This document shows, in pieces, positions 1-10,620 of a stretch of 64,000 nucleotides of DNA. The stretch comes from Gnetum montanum (lineage: Eukaryota > Streptophyta > Gnetopsida > Gnetales > Gnetaceae), in assembly GCA_015680685.1 (NCBI GenBank), contig MNCI01037851.1:37934-101933 (forward strand). The letters are read 5' to 3'. How positions within the stretch are numbered: position 1 is the stretch's first letter; each line of letters starts with the position of its first letter. The position numbers were made by a program, and so were the translations under genes. The notes below the pieces were generated by a model. It had not been told where the DNA came from and did not search any database. It saw only the letters and a list, made by a program, of their open reading frames with translations.

Positions 1-336
1 GAGTATGAGAATAAGACACGCCAGAGATTTAGGAAAACTGGGAGACCTAAGATGACCAAGGTGGAAAAATTAATATATTCGTTGCCTAAAATTGTTTCGT
101 TAAAAGTCTATGTATTCTATTGCGCTAGGGTGCTATGGATGCAGAAGCTTATTCAGAAGTATCACATTAGATATTGCAGCATCTTTGGAAAGTTGCTTCT
201 AGCAATTCCAAAGGAGACAATAGAGCTGGTCATAAACAAACGGCTCCAAGAGGAATACGAAACAACAAAGGTGGAATTGAACATGAAAAAGCAAAATAAA
301 GAGGATATATATGTATGGAATAAGTTGCAATTATAG
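1..336 (+). CDS. C-terminal end of an unidentified ORF, open at the window edge
   Basis: The reading frame is open from base 1 and ends at a stop at 334-336, so about 111 codons are visible and the true start lies outside the window. The first internal ATG is at 52. The product is rich in Lys, Glu and Ile and I recognise no domain or catalytic motif. It sits directly upstream of LTR-like sequence, so the tail of a retroelement polyprotein is the most natural reading, but this is inference from position only. Confidence 0.2.
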   Translation, partial: EYENKTRQRFRKTGRPKMTKVEKLIYSLPKIVSLKVYVFYCARVLWMQKLIQKYHIRYCSIFGKLLLAIPKETIELVINKRLQEEYETTKVELNMKKQNKEDIYVWNKLQL

Positions 337-486
337 CTTGTATTTCTATGTATCTTAGTGATTGTATTTTAATTTTCTATGATACTGTAACCACCAAGGC
401 CACTTGTCAACTACAACCTCTTTATCTCCACAATTGCCACTTGTCACTTGCATGGGACACTTGTCACCTATAACTTGTTTATCTCC

Positions 487-528
487 ATGAAGACACTTGG
501 CAACTACATGAAGACACTTGGCGACTAC
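487..528 (+). repeat. 21-bp tandem duplication
   Basis: Two adjacent 21-bp units, 487-507 and 508-528, differ at one base. They lie upstream of the TATA-type box in the LTR-like sequence, where U3 enhancer repeats would be expected. Confidence 0.7.
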
Positions 529-601
529 ATGGGACACATGTCAGATGCAGCATTTTTATCTCTTTGGTGGTTGAAACCACCCAAAATTTTTGTAACTTAC
601 C

Positions 602-673
602 TAACTTGTTGGGCAAGTAACCTCCTAACTTGTTGGGCAAGTAATCTCCTAATTGGTTGGCCAAGTTACTTGG
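602..673 (+). repeat. 24-bp tandem repeat, three units, each with dyad symmetry
   Basis: Units are 602-625, 626-649 and 650-673. The first two differ at one base and the third is diverged. Each contains an inverted repeat of the form ACTTG-N5-CAAGT (diverged in unit 3). The array ends about 60 bp upstream of the TATA-type box, the usual place for U3 regulatory repeats. Confidence 0.7.
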
Positions 674-730
674 GAGAGGAGTTAGGTGAGATATTTTTGA
701 ATATGTAACCTCCCTACCTACCTTGGAACC

Positions 731-740
731 CTATAAAAAG
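731..740 (+). promoter_or_regulatory. TATA-type box of LTR-like sequence
   Basis: The motif CTATAAAAAG is followed by a GC-richer leader. A nearly identical box occurs at 14199-14208 in the related copy, which supports it being the promoter element of this LTR family. Confidence 0.5.
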
Positions 741-1645
741 GCTTCAGGGGTCAAGGGGATATGGGGAGGAACATTGGGACTTTTGGGAGGTCTCATACAT
801 CACACTTTGGAAGGCTACTAGTTAGCACTTGGGCTCTCACTTGGAGACACTTTGAGTCTTGGGAGAAGAGCTTTGTAAAGAAGAAATTGTGACAATTGCT
901 TATAAGATGGCTTGCTAAAGAAAAGATTTCAGCCTCTTTGTCATGGTCCTGTGAGTTATGCATTTCATTTTTTGTTTTGTTTTAATTGTTTAGCTAGTGG
1001 TTTAGATAGTATCATCCTTGGCAAGTAATTTTGGGATTTTTAGATTGCTCTTATTGTTCTTTTTTCCTGATAGAAATTTCTATTAACATTTTGCCATAGA
1101 AGCGCTTGTTTTTAAAAGCCTTAAGAGCATTTTAGTAGTAAATTTCATTATTGTGCAACGTGTGGGAACTGCTATTGGGATTATTGTAAGAGAGCCTATG
1201 TTTGTAGTCACGCCGTTGAACAATTCAGTAGTCAAGAGGGTTCAGAAAATCTTTGGTATTTTGATGGGACCAGAATAGCTTCTTTTTATCTTTAAAGTGA
1301 ATTCTCTTGGTATTTCAATCAGAAATTGTCAAGTCTTTTAAAGGTTCTGTTTGAATGCAATCGTTGACATCTATTATCTAGTCAAAATGGAGTCTCGTAC
1401 GTGGTAGTTTACGCAGCAATTTTTGGTAGCATAATAGGATTGTCTTGAAGATATTCTTGTTTGAGCCTTGGAAGTTTGAACAATTCGTAGATATTGAATT
1501 TGGGATAGCTTTATTGCGAAGTGTTTACTTGTGTCATTTTACCTTATTTAAATATTTAAGGTTTACACAAATCTGCTTTCTTTTCTTTTCTACTTCTTTC
1601 CATTGAATCTTGCTCTATTTCTAGTTTTCTTGTGGAACTATCTCT

Positions 1646-1719
1646 NNNNNNNNNNNNNNNNNNNNNNNNNNNNNNNNNNNNNNNNNNNNNNNNNNNNNNN
1701 NNNNNNNNNNNNNNNNNNN
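1646..1719. other. assembly gap (N)
   Basis: Seventy-four undetermined bases separate the LTR-like sequence from the segment that precedes the multi-exon gene. Continuity across this gap cannot be judged. Confidence 0.95.
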
Positions 1720-1852
1720 TTCGAGGACACTCGTTGGCAGTCGCGTCCCAAATGGTCGCCAACAGCAAGATCGTAACCAGATTTCCAAACCATGGATTTC
1801 TTAGGTTTTCGGCACCACCCAGTCGTAAGATCCCTCTGAAGGCATTAGGGAT

Positions 1853-3898
1853 TTGCTTTCACTTACGACTAAGAATCTAGCAGTGCCTCCTGTGTGGAAC
1901 CAGGACAGCGTGGGTGGGGTGCTCCCTTCTTACACCGGTAGTGTGTCAAGGGGGAAACGCTTGGTAGAAGAAATAGTGAGTTCATCAGTCCAGCGGAAGA
2001 AGCCTCGTCCAGCCGTGGAGTCTCCCGGTCTGACTAACGTAGAGAAAAAGAGGCTACAAATCGAATTTCACAGGAACGACCCCCCAGCTAGTGAGTAGAG
2101 AGGTGCGTAAGTATGTATTATATATGTATTACGCTGTGTATAGACGTCATGGCGTCGCGTAGCATTTGTAAATGCTTCGGTTAACTATGTTGTTTGGCAA
2201 ACAAAGGGAAAGATGTAGAGGAGTTGACCCCTAAAATAGGGGCCATAGTTATACGGCATGAAGAAGGGGCCCCAGTTTTGGAAGAGAAGGCCCTCGTTAG
2301 TAACATAGGCAGCAAACGGGTTCATGTGCTCGAAGAAGAGACGGAGGTAAGAGACCCTGAGGTCCTTTCGGATGAACCAGGAAAAGAGAAGCAGTTTGTC
2401 ACTGGTGAGTTTGACTTTTCCTTGGAGGACAATCCTCAAGTTACTATCTTTGAGGGTTTCGTTAAGTTGAGTTTTGTGTTATCGTAATGTCGCAATTGTC
2501 TTTTACATTTACCGTACCATGTCTAACTCATGTTTGTTTGCATAGTAGGCACTTCTGATGATGGTGTCGTGCCTTTGTCAACGGCACCAACTCGACATTG
2601 GGGTGAGATTCCTGATAAATTCGCCTTTATGGAAGGTATCGCGAATGATATGATCGATCGTCTAGAGTGAATCAACCCTAAGATTGGTACATGAGTGTTA
2701 TAACATAGGGATTGTTGGCATTACGACATTGTGCTATTTTTGTCACGTCTAACTGTTATCTTACATTACAGGATCTCGCCCCAAATGGGATTCCAAAGAG
2801 CCTATTGACTTAGACACCACCCCTAAACCCTCACCGAAGCTGACCAAAGTGCCATGTAGCCTTTACGATGAAATGCATAAATGTGAGCTACGCTCGACCC
2901 GCTCTTTATGGGAGTGTCAGAACATCAACGAGGATCTTTCGAAGAGGCTGCAGAAAGCAGAAAAGGAAAAAATGTTCCTAACTAGTAAGGTAACGAATTT
3001 CTACTAGCTTGGGATATCAATGATGAGGATTGGTAGACAGTTGTAATTGACTATGCCCGTTATTGGATGGTCATCAGAATCAACGACCAAGCCAGCCGTG
3101 AGCTCATAGAGCAACGGATGCAAATGAATCTCCTAGCCCACAAGAACTAAGACTGGAAGGACTTCAGCACGATGGTTCAAGCATGGGGGTAGGCACAAAA
3201 GGATCACAAGCATGTGTATAAGCGAGATAGTGCCGCCTACCGCCAACACTATAAGGATTCTGCTATTGAAGCATGATCCCTCCGGCTATTCCTCGATGTC
3301 ATTGGTGCTTCTGGGGCGTACAAAAAGTTTCATGAGCAAGTGACAGTAAGCACCTCTCCAGAGAGAGAAATGACTCTCCCTGGCAAGGTTCCTTCTTCCC
3401 AGAATCACCTTGATGGACTCTTGTGAAAAAGGGGAAGGTTAAGGCTGAAACTAATCTAGGAGATGGCGTTTGGTCGGAGCTTACTGAGGACGAGATCATG
3501 CGATGCCTGTGGGTTGGTCTAAAACAAATTCCTTTAGCGGTTGACACAGGACCATCACAAGTGAGTTGTAGGGCTACTACATTTTTTGTTACGCGTAGTT
3601 TCGGTGGCAATGCTAACATGGTGTGTTTCATGTCAAATCGTAGAATCGATATGAAGAAGATCCTCATGAGGGGGAGCGTAATGGAGATGATCATCCTCAT
3701 GAAGAGGGTCTTCATGAGGAAGAAATCCACAAAGATGATCAACCTCATAGTAAGGATTCCCAAGAGGAAGAGCCTCAGAGAGAGGACCACCCCTATAAAG
3801 TAGCACCACACGAAGAAGGTCCCTATGAGGATTATCCTCATGAGGCAAAGGTGGAGTTGGATGACATAGGTGGAAGTGTTAGTAAAGGTGATGTGTAA
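1853..3898 (+). pseudogene. decayed seven-exon gene lying antisense to a Gypsy element
   Basis: I see seven exons whose phases fit: about 1853-2090, 2207-2404, 2549-2686, 2772-2989, 3037-3345, about 3434-3560 and 3644-3898 (TAA stop). Introns have GT/AG ends, and codons split across junctions rejoin as sensible residues. The start of exon 1 and the exon 6 acceptor are uncertain. No family is recognised. Exon 4 encodes a charged, coiled-coil-like segment, and exon 7 encodes an acidic tail with repeated E-E/D-x-P-H-E motifs. Exon 3 has one TGA and exon 5 has TAA, TAG and TGA in frame, all one C-to-T change from CAA, CAG or CGA, so it is no longer functional. It lies beside gag/protease on the opposite strand, the arrangement known for antisense ORFs of Tat-lineage Gypsy elements. 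A host gene fragment is the alternative. Confidence 0.5.
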
Positions 3899-4026
3899 CG
3901 TGGCCATATTGGCCAACATTTTGTTATATTGGAATGGAGTAACAGACAATGTTGTTCGACCTATGTAGGCTGGAGTAAAGATTTTATCTTTCATAAAGTG
4001 AAACATACTATTATAAGGATCACACT

Positions 4027-4490
4027 TTTTAGGCTATAGCGGGTCATTAATAGTTTAAAGCCATTTTGGGCTAGGCCATCGTAAGCATAAACGAATAAAA
4101 AAAATTACCAGTTTTAGGCCATAGCAGGCCACAAATAGTTTAAGGCCATTTCGGGCTGTGGCATCGTAAGTGTAAATGGTTTAAATCAAATTGCCAGTTT
4201 TAGGCCATAGCGGGCCGCAAATAGTTTAAGGCCATTTCGGGCTATTAATAATTTAAAGCCATTTCGGGCTAGACCATCGTAAGTGTAAACAAATAAACAA
4301 AATTGTCAGTTTTAGGCCATAGCAGGCCGTAAATAGTTTAAGGTCATTTCGGGCCATTAATAGTTTAAACCATTTCGGGCTAGGCCATCGTAAGCGTAAA
4401 CGAATAAGTAAAATTGCCAGTTTTAGGCCGTAGCAGACCGTAAATAGTTTAAGGCCATTTAAGGTTGTGCCATCATAAGTGTGCTAAAGA
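4027..4490 (+). repeat. tandem array, five units of about 85-112 bp
   Basis: Units begin with TTTTAGGC at 4027, 4112, 4198, 4310 and 4421. Unit lengths are about 85, 86, 112 and 111 bp, with a partial fifth. The two longer units contain an internal duplication of the CCATTTCGGGC segment. The array sits between the protease remnant on - and the antisense gene on +, exactly where reverse transcriptase, RNase H and integrase should be. Tat/Ogre-type Gypsy elements are known to carry such arrays near the end of pol. Confidence 0.85.
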
Positions 4491-4863
4491 CAATATTGAA
4501 AGAAAGAGCGTAAATTGCGTAACAATAAACAACGTGGTCCAATGTAACATGTCACGCCAACGTGTTCATTTACTAGCTCCGCAGCTGCTTCTTAATTGTT
4601 TTTAGTTTTAGCGATGCGTATGGACGAGGAGGTTTATTACTCCGTTCTTCTACGCCACCATCTTCCTCCTGAAAAGGTAGTTCAGCCCAAATCAAGTTGT
4701 CATCAGCCACTGTTTTGGCCTGTTCAAGGATTGGGACAAGAGATTGATCCTCAAGGGTCTCAATTTCTGAACCCTATTCCGTTTCTACGTTATTAACAAC
4801 CTGAGGGATCATTTTATCACCATGGATGATGACTTCCCCCCCTGCGTAGGGTAAATGGATCTC

Positions 4864-5409
4864 CTAATGGATGGGTGATGAAACTGCCCTTAATTGAGCC
4901 AACCAGGACCTCCCCAAGATTAAGTTGAAACCAAGCATCTCCTCGATGATGATAAACACTACGGCTATGGGGAATTGGTCCCCTGCTACGAAGTTAATAC
5001 ATACTTTTCCTTTAACTTGCACTCGCGTCCCGTTGAATGACTTTAAACATGACATCATCGTGGGACTGATCTGGTCGATCAAACGTAGCTTATCCACTAT
5101 GGGGTATGGAATCACATTGGCAGCTGCCCCATCATCTATGTGTACTCTCCGGATTCAGTATTGGCCAACTTGGATAGTGATGAACATAGGTGCTATTGTC
5201 ACTTGACCCTTTTCTGGGTCATCCTTAATGGATTCATCACAAAAGGTCAGTAGGGAAGGCCAGGGTTGTTCAACGCTGAGGGGAAGCATGATGGAGTGGA
5301 TTGCTTCTTCATCCGCTGGCAGACTCTCGTCCACGAGTATGGACGTTAACATGTGAACCATGGCCTCACAATGCTTTTGTGATGTCATCAGTAAGTCATA
5401 AAGACTCAA
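4864..5409 (-). pseudogene. Gypsy retrotransposon aspartic protease region
   Basis: Read on -, one frame runs from 5409 to 4864 with a single in-frame TGA at 5155-5157. It carries the retropepsin signature IDDGAAANVIP (active-site Asp in a D-D-G version of the usual D-S/T-G) and a downstream NLILGRSWL block typical of plant Ty3/Gypsy proteases. The protease would release gag and pol proteins in the particle. Sequence resembling the protease-RT linker continues to about 4550 and then stops at the tandem array, so the rest of pol is missing. Together with the TGA this marks a defective copy. Confidence 0.75.
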
Positions 5410-5972
5410 CGTTGTATTTTTTTGTTTGAGAGCCTACTTAACTTATGTAAAAGCGTTGAGGAGATTGCGTTCATGATCTGGTTTTTTATCACCCTTCTCT
5501 TCTTCCATTCGTCCCAGGAGACGAATCTCTTAAGGAAGAGTAGTTTCTGGTTGAGGGCTACATTTTCTTAGATAGGGGAAGGTGGTTGCATTTGCGTAGC
5601 GTCATCCTTTTTAGAGGGTGGGGCCAAGGGCATCGAGGTAAACGGCATAGGCTTGGGAAACCCCAACGTAAGCTAGTCCTTGGTTGTACTAGGTGTCATA
5701 TGCCCGTCTCCTTTCCTGTTAGGTTGTGGTTGGGGCATTGACTTAGAGGGTTGCCCTTACGTAGCAAGAGCAACTGATGGCTTTGGCACCCTGATGACAA
5801 AGGGTGCCCTAGGTTTCAGCACAGATTGGGCTGCGGCTTTACTGATAGTGGGCTACAGGATGATGGTAGGAGACGGGACTCGAAGAACGAAGGGTTGTCG
5901 TTGAACCGCATCCATCGATGTTGATGGGCTTACCGTCTGAGATAGGCGAGGAGGTACACGCAATACGAAGGG

Positions 5973-6347
5973 TTATTTTGGTTGAGCCTGGTCAACATCT
6001 TCCATACCCACTACATTGATAGTGTACCCTGCGTTATTTGTATTTAACGGGTCTTGGTACACATGCATGGATTGATTTTCTAGATGGACTGGACTACTAC
6101 TATCTAGGATCAGTTTACCTTTATTGATCATGCATTGAATGTCATCTTTCAACACCCAGCAGCAATCCGTGTCATGGCCACGCAGCTGGTGATAATCACA
6201 GAAACGGTCCAGCCTAAAGTTCTTGGGAACTAGCAGTTCATTTGGTAGGGCCAAGGAAGGGTTCTTGAGTAGCTTGCAATGTCGTCTGTGGCATTTTAGA
6301 CCCTCCTTGAATACCGTTTTACGTTGAATATGGCCAATTCCCAGCAA
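5973..6347 (-). pseudogene. Gypsy gag, C-terminal knuckle region
   Basis: The product contains CDYHQLRGHDTDCCWVLKDD, the C-x2-H-x4-H-x4-C-type cluster found after the capsid domain in many plant Gypsy gag proteins, followed by a segment ending in a lysine- and leucine-rich block. It lies downstream of the gag core on the same strand, with frame breaks between 6347 and 6548. It would bind genomic RNA during packaging. The start codon is not meaningful here because the ORF is a fragment of a longer polyprotein. Confidence 0.65.
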
Positions 6348-6547
6348 TTTCTTCAGAAGTTCTGAAGGCTTTATAGGTAGAGCTGTGTATTTTGACCGAT
6401 CTTTACACTCAAAATTAGGCTTCAGCTATGGAGGTGCTTCAGGGATGGATGGAGTTTCTTGATCAACATTGTTTGAGCTAGTTGTGGGCTCCGATCTTTA
6501 CACTTTCTTCTTATTATTTTTCTTCTTGACCCCCTCGGCAACCGCCG

Positions 6548-6988
6548 TTACGGTCGTTGTCGTAGCTTTGCCTTTGTCTTACCCTTGTTATGGGCATTTT
6601 TGTAAATCACATACACTGGGTCTTTGCTAGCCTCTGCCGCATCTTGAATGCTCTTTATCTGAGTGAAGGCTTGGCTGAGGGAGCGGGGAGCGAGGTAATA
6701 TAACTTAGACTTGATAAAGTTATTAACTGCCCCCTTAAAGATTGCCAACAGATGAGCCTCCGTGATGGGTTCATGGATTTCATTCAAGGTGGCGCTCCAT
6801 CGCTGTATAAACTTTTGGACTAACTCAAGCGGATCTTGCTTGACTCCCATGAGCTGATCCAGCATGACTTCTGGTTTCAGGTTGTACTTGAAACGAGTCA
6901 CGAACTGAATTAACAACTCTTCCAAAGTTGAGATAGAAGAGCATAGGAGTGCTCGATACCAGTCTAAAGCTTTACCCGTTAGGGACAT
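6548..6988 (-). pseudogene. Gypsy gag core (retrotrans_gag)
   Basis: The 146-codon frame begins SLTGKALDWYRAL and continues with QFVTRFKYN, a KQDPLELVQKFIQRW block and a long helical tail. This is the canonical plant Ty3/Gypsy gag (Retrotrans_gag) pattern: a W-Y motif, an F-x-x-R-F motif and a conserved Q-x-x-x-E-x-x-x-x-F-I-x-R-W. The protein forms the virus-like particle. It is cut off from upstream and downstream gag parts by frameshifts and stops, so the copy is inactive. Confidence 0.85.
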
Positions 6989-7220
6989 AGCAAAGACACA
7001 GATGACGACATGCAGCCATTATTGCAATAATAGCAACTCTGACCTGAAAGTGACTAGATGGGCATTGGGATCGCCTTCCCCATTATATTTTGTAAAATGG
7101 GGGAGTGGCATCCCAGGAGGTAACAACAAGATGGGTACTGTCGTACTAATAGGATCGTCATGGTAGAAATCCATAACCTATATTGTGTCGGAACCAACAG
7201 CCTTGAGGCATTTAACTTCC

Positions 7221-8083
7221 TCAGTAAGGGTCCAAATAAGCTGGAAGGCTTGATCCAGACCCGTAGATGGAGAGGTCGTTTGTGGAATGGCCGGAGGAGT
7301 CATGCTGGGTGGCAGAATAGGGACAGCAGGTTGGCCTATGTGTGATGTTATCGGGACTGCCCCTACGGGCTATACAACCTGTGTAATCCACCACCCGGTA
7401 GGTGGTGCAGATGAGGTGACAACCGCCGATTGTGCCATAGGATATGCCGCTTGTGTAGCTGGTGGCACAAATAATGACCCTGTAGTTAGGTTTACTGCCT
7501 ACAAGACCTAGTGTTGATGATGAGTGAGATGAGATGTCTGCATAGGCTAGGCTACAAGGGATGATGTGCTTGGAGCTCACCATGTGGTAGTGGCAGGTCC
7601 TGTCGTGTGAGTCGAGATGAATGTAGGTGTTGTGTGTAACTGTGAAGTAGGTATTGCGTGTACATACGGTGACATAGGCACAGGTATACGATGAGATGGA
7701 TTTGCCATTTGTGGTTGCGGAGGAATGACTTGTGAAGGGACACCACCTTGGAGGGTAGCTGGAGAGAAAAAATGTAGTTGGGGTGAGTGTGGGACTTGGT
7801 TAACATTAGGTAATTTCAAGGGCGTGGTAACCATGAACAACAAATTTACACAAGATGTCATGGAGGAAGGGGCCACAGCCACATCGGCATGACTACCTCC
7901 CTCGGAGTGGGAATCTAGATCGTCCTGCCTGTCATGAAGCACTTCATCACGGAACAACTCCTCCTGTTGTTCTGTCAATGCCTTGGTCATCATCATTTGA
8001 TCTAAGATCCACTGTTGTTGGTCTGTTAGGTGCATAGTGGTGTCAGGTGAAGGAACAAATTCCTTCCCATTACAGTATATCAA
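7221..8083 (-). pseudogene. Gypsy gag N-terminal region, frameshifted
   Basis: Two overlapping frames on - (8083-7577 and 7583-7221) form a Pro/Thr/His-rich, low-complexity stretch upstream of the gag core, with a helical, Gln/Glu-rich start containing DQQQWILDQMMMTKALTEQQ. Position and strand suggest the N-terminal part of the same gag. I see no motif that proves it. The switch of frame near 7580 indicates a frameshift. Confidence 0.45.
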
Positions 8084-8557
8084 CTCGTATTCTCATTTCT
8101 CTTCGAGTTCCTATGGATACATGGGCAAATTTGCCGCAAGCTTAGCACAGAGGAAATTGTAATGTTCCCTATGCTGAGCGTGTCCCTCAAGCTCTTTATT
8201 CTAGAGCCTGAGGGATCGGCATGGTTGCACCAGACTGGTTGGTGTCTCGACCACAGGAGGCATGACTTGTAGTGTCCAAGGGTTCTCTAGGTTAATAGTG
8301 TCAACAACGGTGATTGGTGCAATCGTTCTCTATGCAGCTGAAGAGTAATGACGACAAGGATAATGATCACAAGGGCAAAGGCAAGCTAAGGTGAAAATGG
8401 GTTTTCTACCCTACAAGATTCCAAAGGAATCATCGAAGCGACCGATCTACACCACACAATCTCGTAAACAACCATAGAGGTATTACGTTTATGTCAATCG
8501 AAAATGGGTGTAGACAACTTGTAGGATTACCCGTGAAATGCGGATCAGAGGTTTAGG
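8084..8557 (-). other. leader between PBS and gag of the Gypsy element
   Basis: No coding signal was seen. By position this is the untranslated leader of the minus-strand element, which would include its packaging region. Confidence 0.4.
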
Positions 8558-8574
8558 CCCTCCTTCTAGTGCCA
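8558..8574 (-). promoter_or_regulatory. candidate primer-binding site of the Gypsy element
   Basis: On - the sequence TGGCACTAGAAGGAGGG lies six bases inside the inferred LTR end. It begins with TGG, as expected for pairing with the CCA end of a tRNA. The tRNA identity was not determined. Confidence 0.5.
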
Positions 8575-8580
8575 AAAAAC

Positions 8581-9779
8581 TGTAACGATGGAAAACATCG
8601 GTCGCCGGAACTACTAAGCGAAGTTCTGTGTACACAGTTCCAATCTCGGATTCGTGCGAGGGCTGTGCTGGAGAAAACAAATCCAAGGTGTCCTAAACGG
8701 TCTTGTCGATCAGATAGGAACTTACTTAATCAGTAAATTTTGTAATAATCGGATCATGAGATGACGATTTCGATGAGGAAATATGATATCGGTAATCTTG
8801 AAGGCAATGAGAACGATGTAAACAATTTGAAACAATTGCAAGATCTATGTAAATGGGATGCAATAAATTGGATTTAAAGAATGTGCAATCTTGAGATCTG
8901 GGATTTAGCTTATAAATGAGTATGTTGAATACAATGATTGTAGGCAGACTTTAGTTTAGACGAAGCGCATGCCAACAATAAGAAAGCTATTCAGAGATAA
9001 AACAAGCAGAGGCTGCTCTACCTCGTTCTAGCCAATCTGGGTGCGAGGGAGTTAGACTCGAAGTAGGATGCTTGCCAACTTGAAGTTTTTGGCTCAAAAG
9101 CTCTTGTTGATCACCTATGATGTTCTTTCGATTTCCGATTCTCTTTTGTTCTCTCGCTAATCTTGCTAGCCAAAGAAAATTGCCAATCAAAATAATTTTT
9201 TGCCAACCCTTTGATGGTTGTCAACTAGGGTATTTATAAAATTAGGGTTAGGAGAAGAACGCAGTTTAGATGACGCATGTCCTGAACCCAAAAAATACAG
9301 TTGACTTGGTGTATTGCAGTTGAAGCTCATGGCGCTACACTATGTTACGCTCTGAAGCGTAATGTATCATAATTTGCCTTTGCTGGGGCTTTGGGAACAA
9401 ACTGTTCCTTCAGTTATGTTGTAATATGCTAGAGAGCGTATAATGGCATAAGAACTGCCAATGTTTGAATTTTTCTATCTCCGTTGTTGTGATTGAATTA
9501 ATTGTCTGCTTACGTTACGCTACGGTATGCTACATTACACTGCATAGCATAATGTGGCATAACATAGCTAACATGCAAAAAAAATGAAGTGTTGTTGCTA
9601 CGCATCCCTTGTTTCTTTTTAGTCTTTCTGGAGTCTACTACGCTACGCTGCATTATGTAGTGTAACAGGCCTTTAGCCGAAAAATAAAACTTGCTAAAAT
9701 GTGCAACTTGTTGCAAATGTTTGCCTGAACCTGGAGGTTTTCCTAAATCATCGAGGCCTCGAAATTTCATGGTGTTTCA
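8581..9779 (-). repeat. inferred 5' LTR of the Gypsy element
   Basis: Boundaries are inferred from a TG start on - at 9779, a CA end at 8582-8581 just upstream of the PBS, and a TATA-type box at about 9231-9241. No second copy of this LTR was found toward 1-1850, so the 3' LTR is missing, replaced or in the gap. Open reading frames here look accidental. Confidence 0.5.
9231..9241 (-). promoter_or_regulatory. TATA-type box in the Gypsy LTR
   Basis: Reading on -, TTTATAAATACCC lies in the middle of the inferred LTR, about 650 bp upstream of the PBS. This is a normal place for an LTR promoter that drives gag on the same strand. Confidence 0.45.
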
Positions 9780-9783
9780 ACCA

Positions 9784-10010
9784 GGAGAGTCACCATGACT
9801 TCTATAGTATTCCCCATGGTCCCTTGATTTATCTTTTTGAGGTTTTAAGGAGCTCCTAGGCCTTAAGGCCTCCCCTAGTCTAAGACTTACTTCATCTCCT
9901 CTAGGATTGTCTACCTTAGGTGAATGTAGTCCTTGAGTGTACTTAGGATGGTCATGAACATATGAAACCCCTACATAAGGTTGGTCACTCTAATTTTCTT
10001 CAATATATAT
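9784..10010 (-). pseudogene. leader or gag N-terminus of an older LTR element
   Basis: On - an open stretch reads QPYVGVSYVHDHPKY onward to a charged, Arg/Lys-rich segment, and ends where the inferred Gypsy LTR begins. It lies just downstream of a second PBS-like site at 10180-10200. I infer that the Gypsy element inserted into an older minus-strand LTR retrotransposon. The family is not recognised. Confidence 0.35.
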
Positions 10011-10179
10011 CTTATTAGTTCTCCAATGAATGTTCTCTCCATAAAATGTATTATTGCTTCCTTGTGAACAAGACATTTTTGTTAGTTAATGATGTGTGTG
10101 ACTTAAAATTTTTTGAAAGATAGATCATTAATGCATTTACAACAATCGTGTATGATATAACTAATCTAGGTAACTAGCA

Positions 10180-10200
10180 CCATCCCTGGCAACAGTGCCA
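10180..10200 (-). promoter_or_regulatory. Athila-like primer-binding site
   Basis: On - the sequence starts TGGCACTGTTGCCAGGGATG, closely resembling the TGGCGCCGTTGCCGGGGA type of PBS known from Athila/Tat elements. It directly follows a CTTATCA end that would close an LTR located at higher coordinates. Confidence 0.55.
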
Positions 10201-10201
10201 A

Positions 10202-10620
10202 TGATAAGTGGGGAGGTACCTTATACATACAACCATATGAATCACAAACATTCACACACAATCTGGTTGAATTTTATGGATGGGACTAGTTGTGGCATCT
10301 AGATCATTTTGCCTTGATCACAATTTGCTATCTTCCCACTTAGACTAGTGGTAGCTTTATCATGTATGGTTTAGTCTAGAGTGAGGCATATGATTCTTGA
10401 TGTTGTTTCAAGCTTATGCTACTACTAATGACAATAAAGAAATCAATTATTTAACTAATTAGTAATAGAAACCCAGCTTGCTATACACGTCCTCAACCCA
10501 CGTATCCACTACTAGGATTACCAAGCACTATGTTATTGGATGAACCAAGCAATAACACTACTAGAATTACCAAGAAAATATGTGTTTATGCTCGAAACTA
10601 GTTGTGCTCATTCCACCAAT
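10202..10620 (-). repeat. 3' part of an LTR, copy 1 of an inverted pair
   Basis: This segment is the LTR end adjoining the PBS. It matches 15290-15715 in reverse orientation. Shared blocks include CATATGAATCA near the LTR end and TACACRTCCTMAAC farther in. A TATA-type box on - at 10911-10920 may be its promoter. Confidence 0.5.

Larger units (their letters stand above)
337..1625 (+). repeat. LTR-like sequence, family copy 1
   Basis: This AT-rich stretch contains a TATA-type box (731-740), short direct repeats upstream of it, and a downstream half that matches a second locus at about 13900-14930. The shared parts run from the TATA-type box through a CTTGTAA-like segment, a CCTGTGAG block, a TTTAGATAGTA block and a block ending in ACACAAATCT. 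Two diverged copies with promoter-like organisation suggest LTRs of one retrotransposon family. Exact ends, the partner LTR and a target duplication were not found. The 3' side runs into an assembly gap. Confidence 0.5.

Noticed and set aside
1725-1765. PBS-like sequence on - (TTGGCGACCATTTGGGA) considered as the start of a Tat/Ogre element
   Set aside because: There is no room for an LTR before the spliced gene at 1853. Similarity to 15265-15295 is better treated as part of a shared decayed repeat.
3423-3848. ORFs on both strands over the acidic repeat tract
   Set aside because: They are alternative readings of the repeated CCTCATGAGGA-type sequence. The frame consistent with splicing gives the E-x-P-H-E protein.
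4027-4490. CRISPR-like spaced repeats
   Set aside because: Units are contiguous, diverged and of unequal length, with no unique spacers of constant size, in a plant nuclear context.
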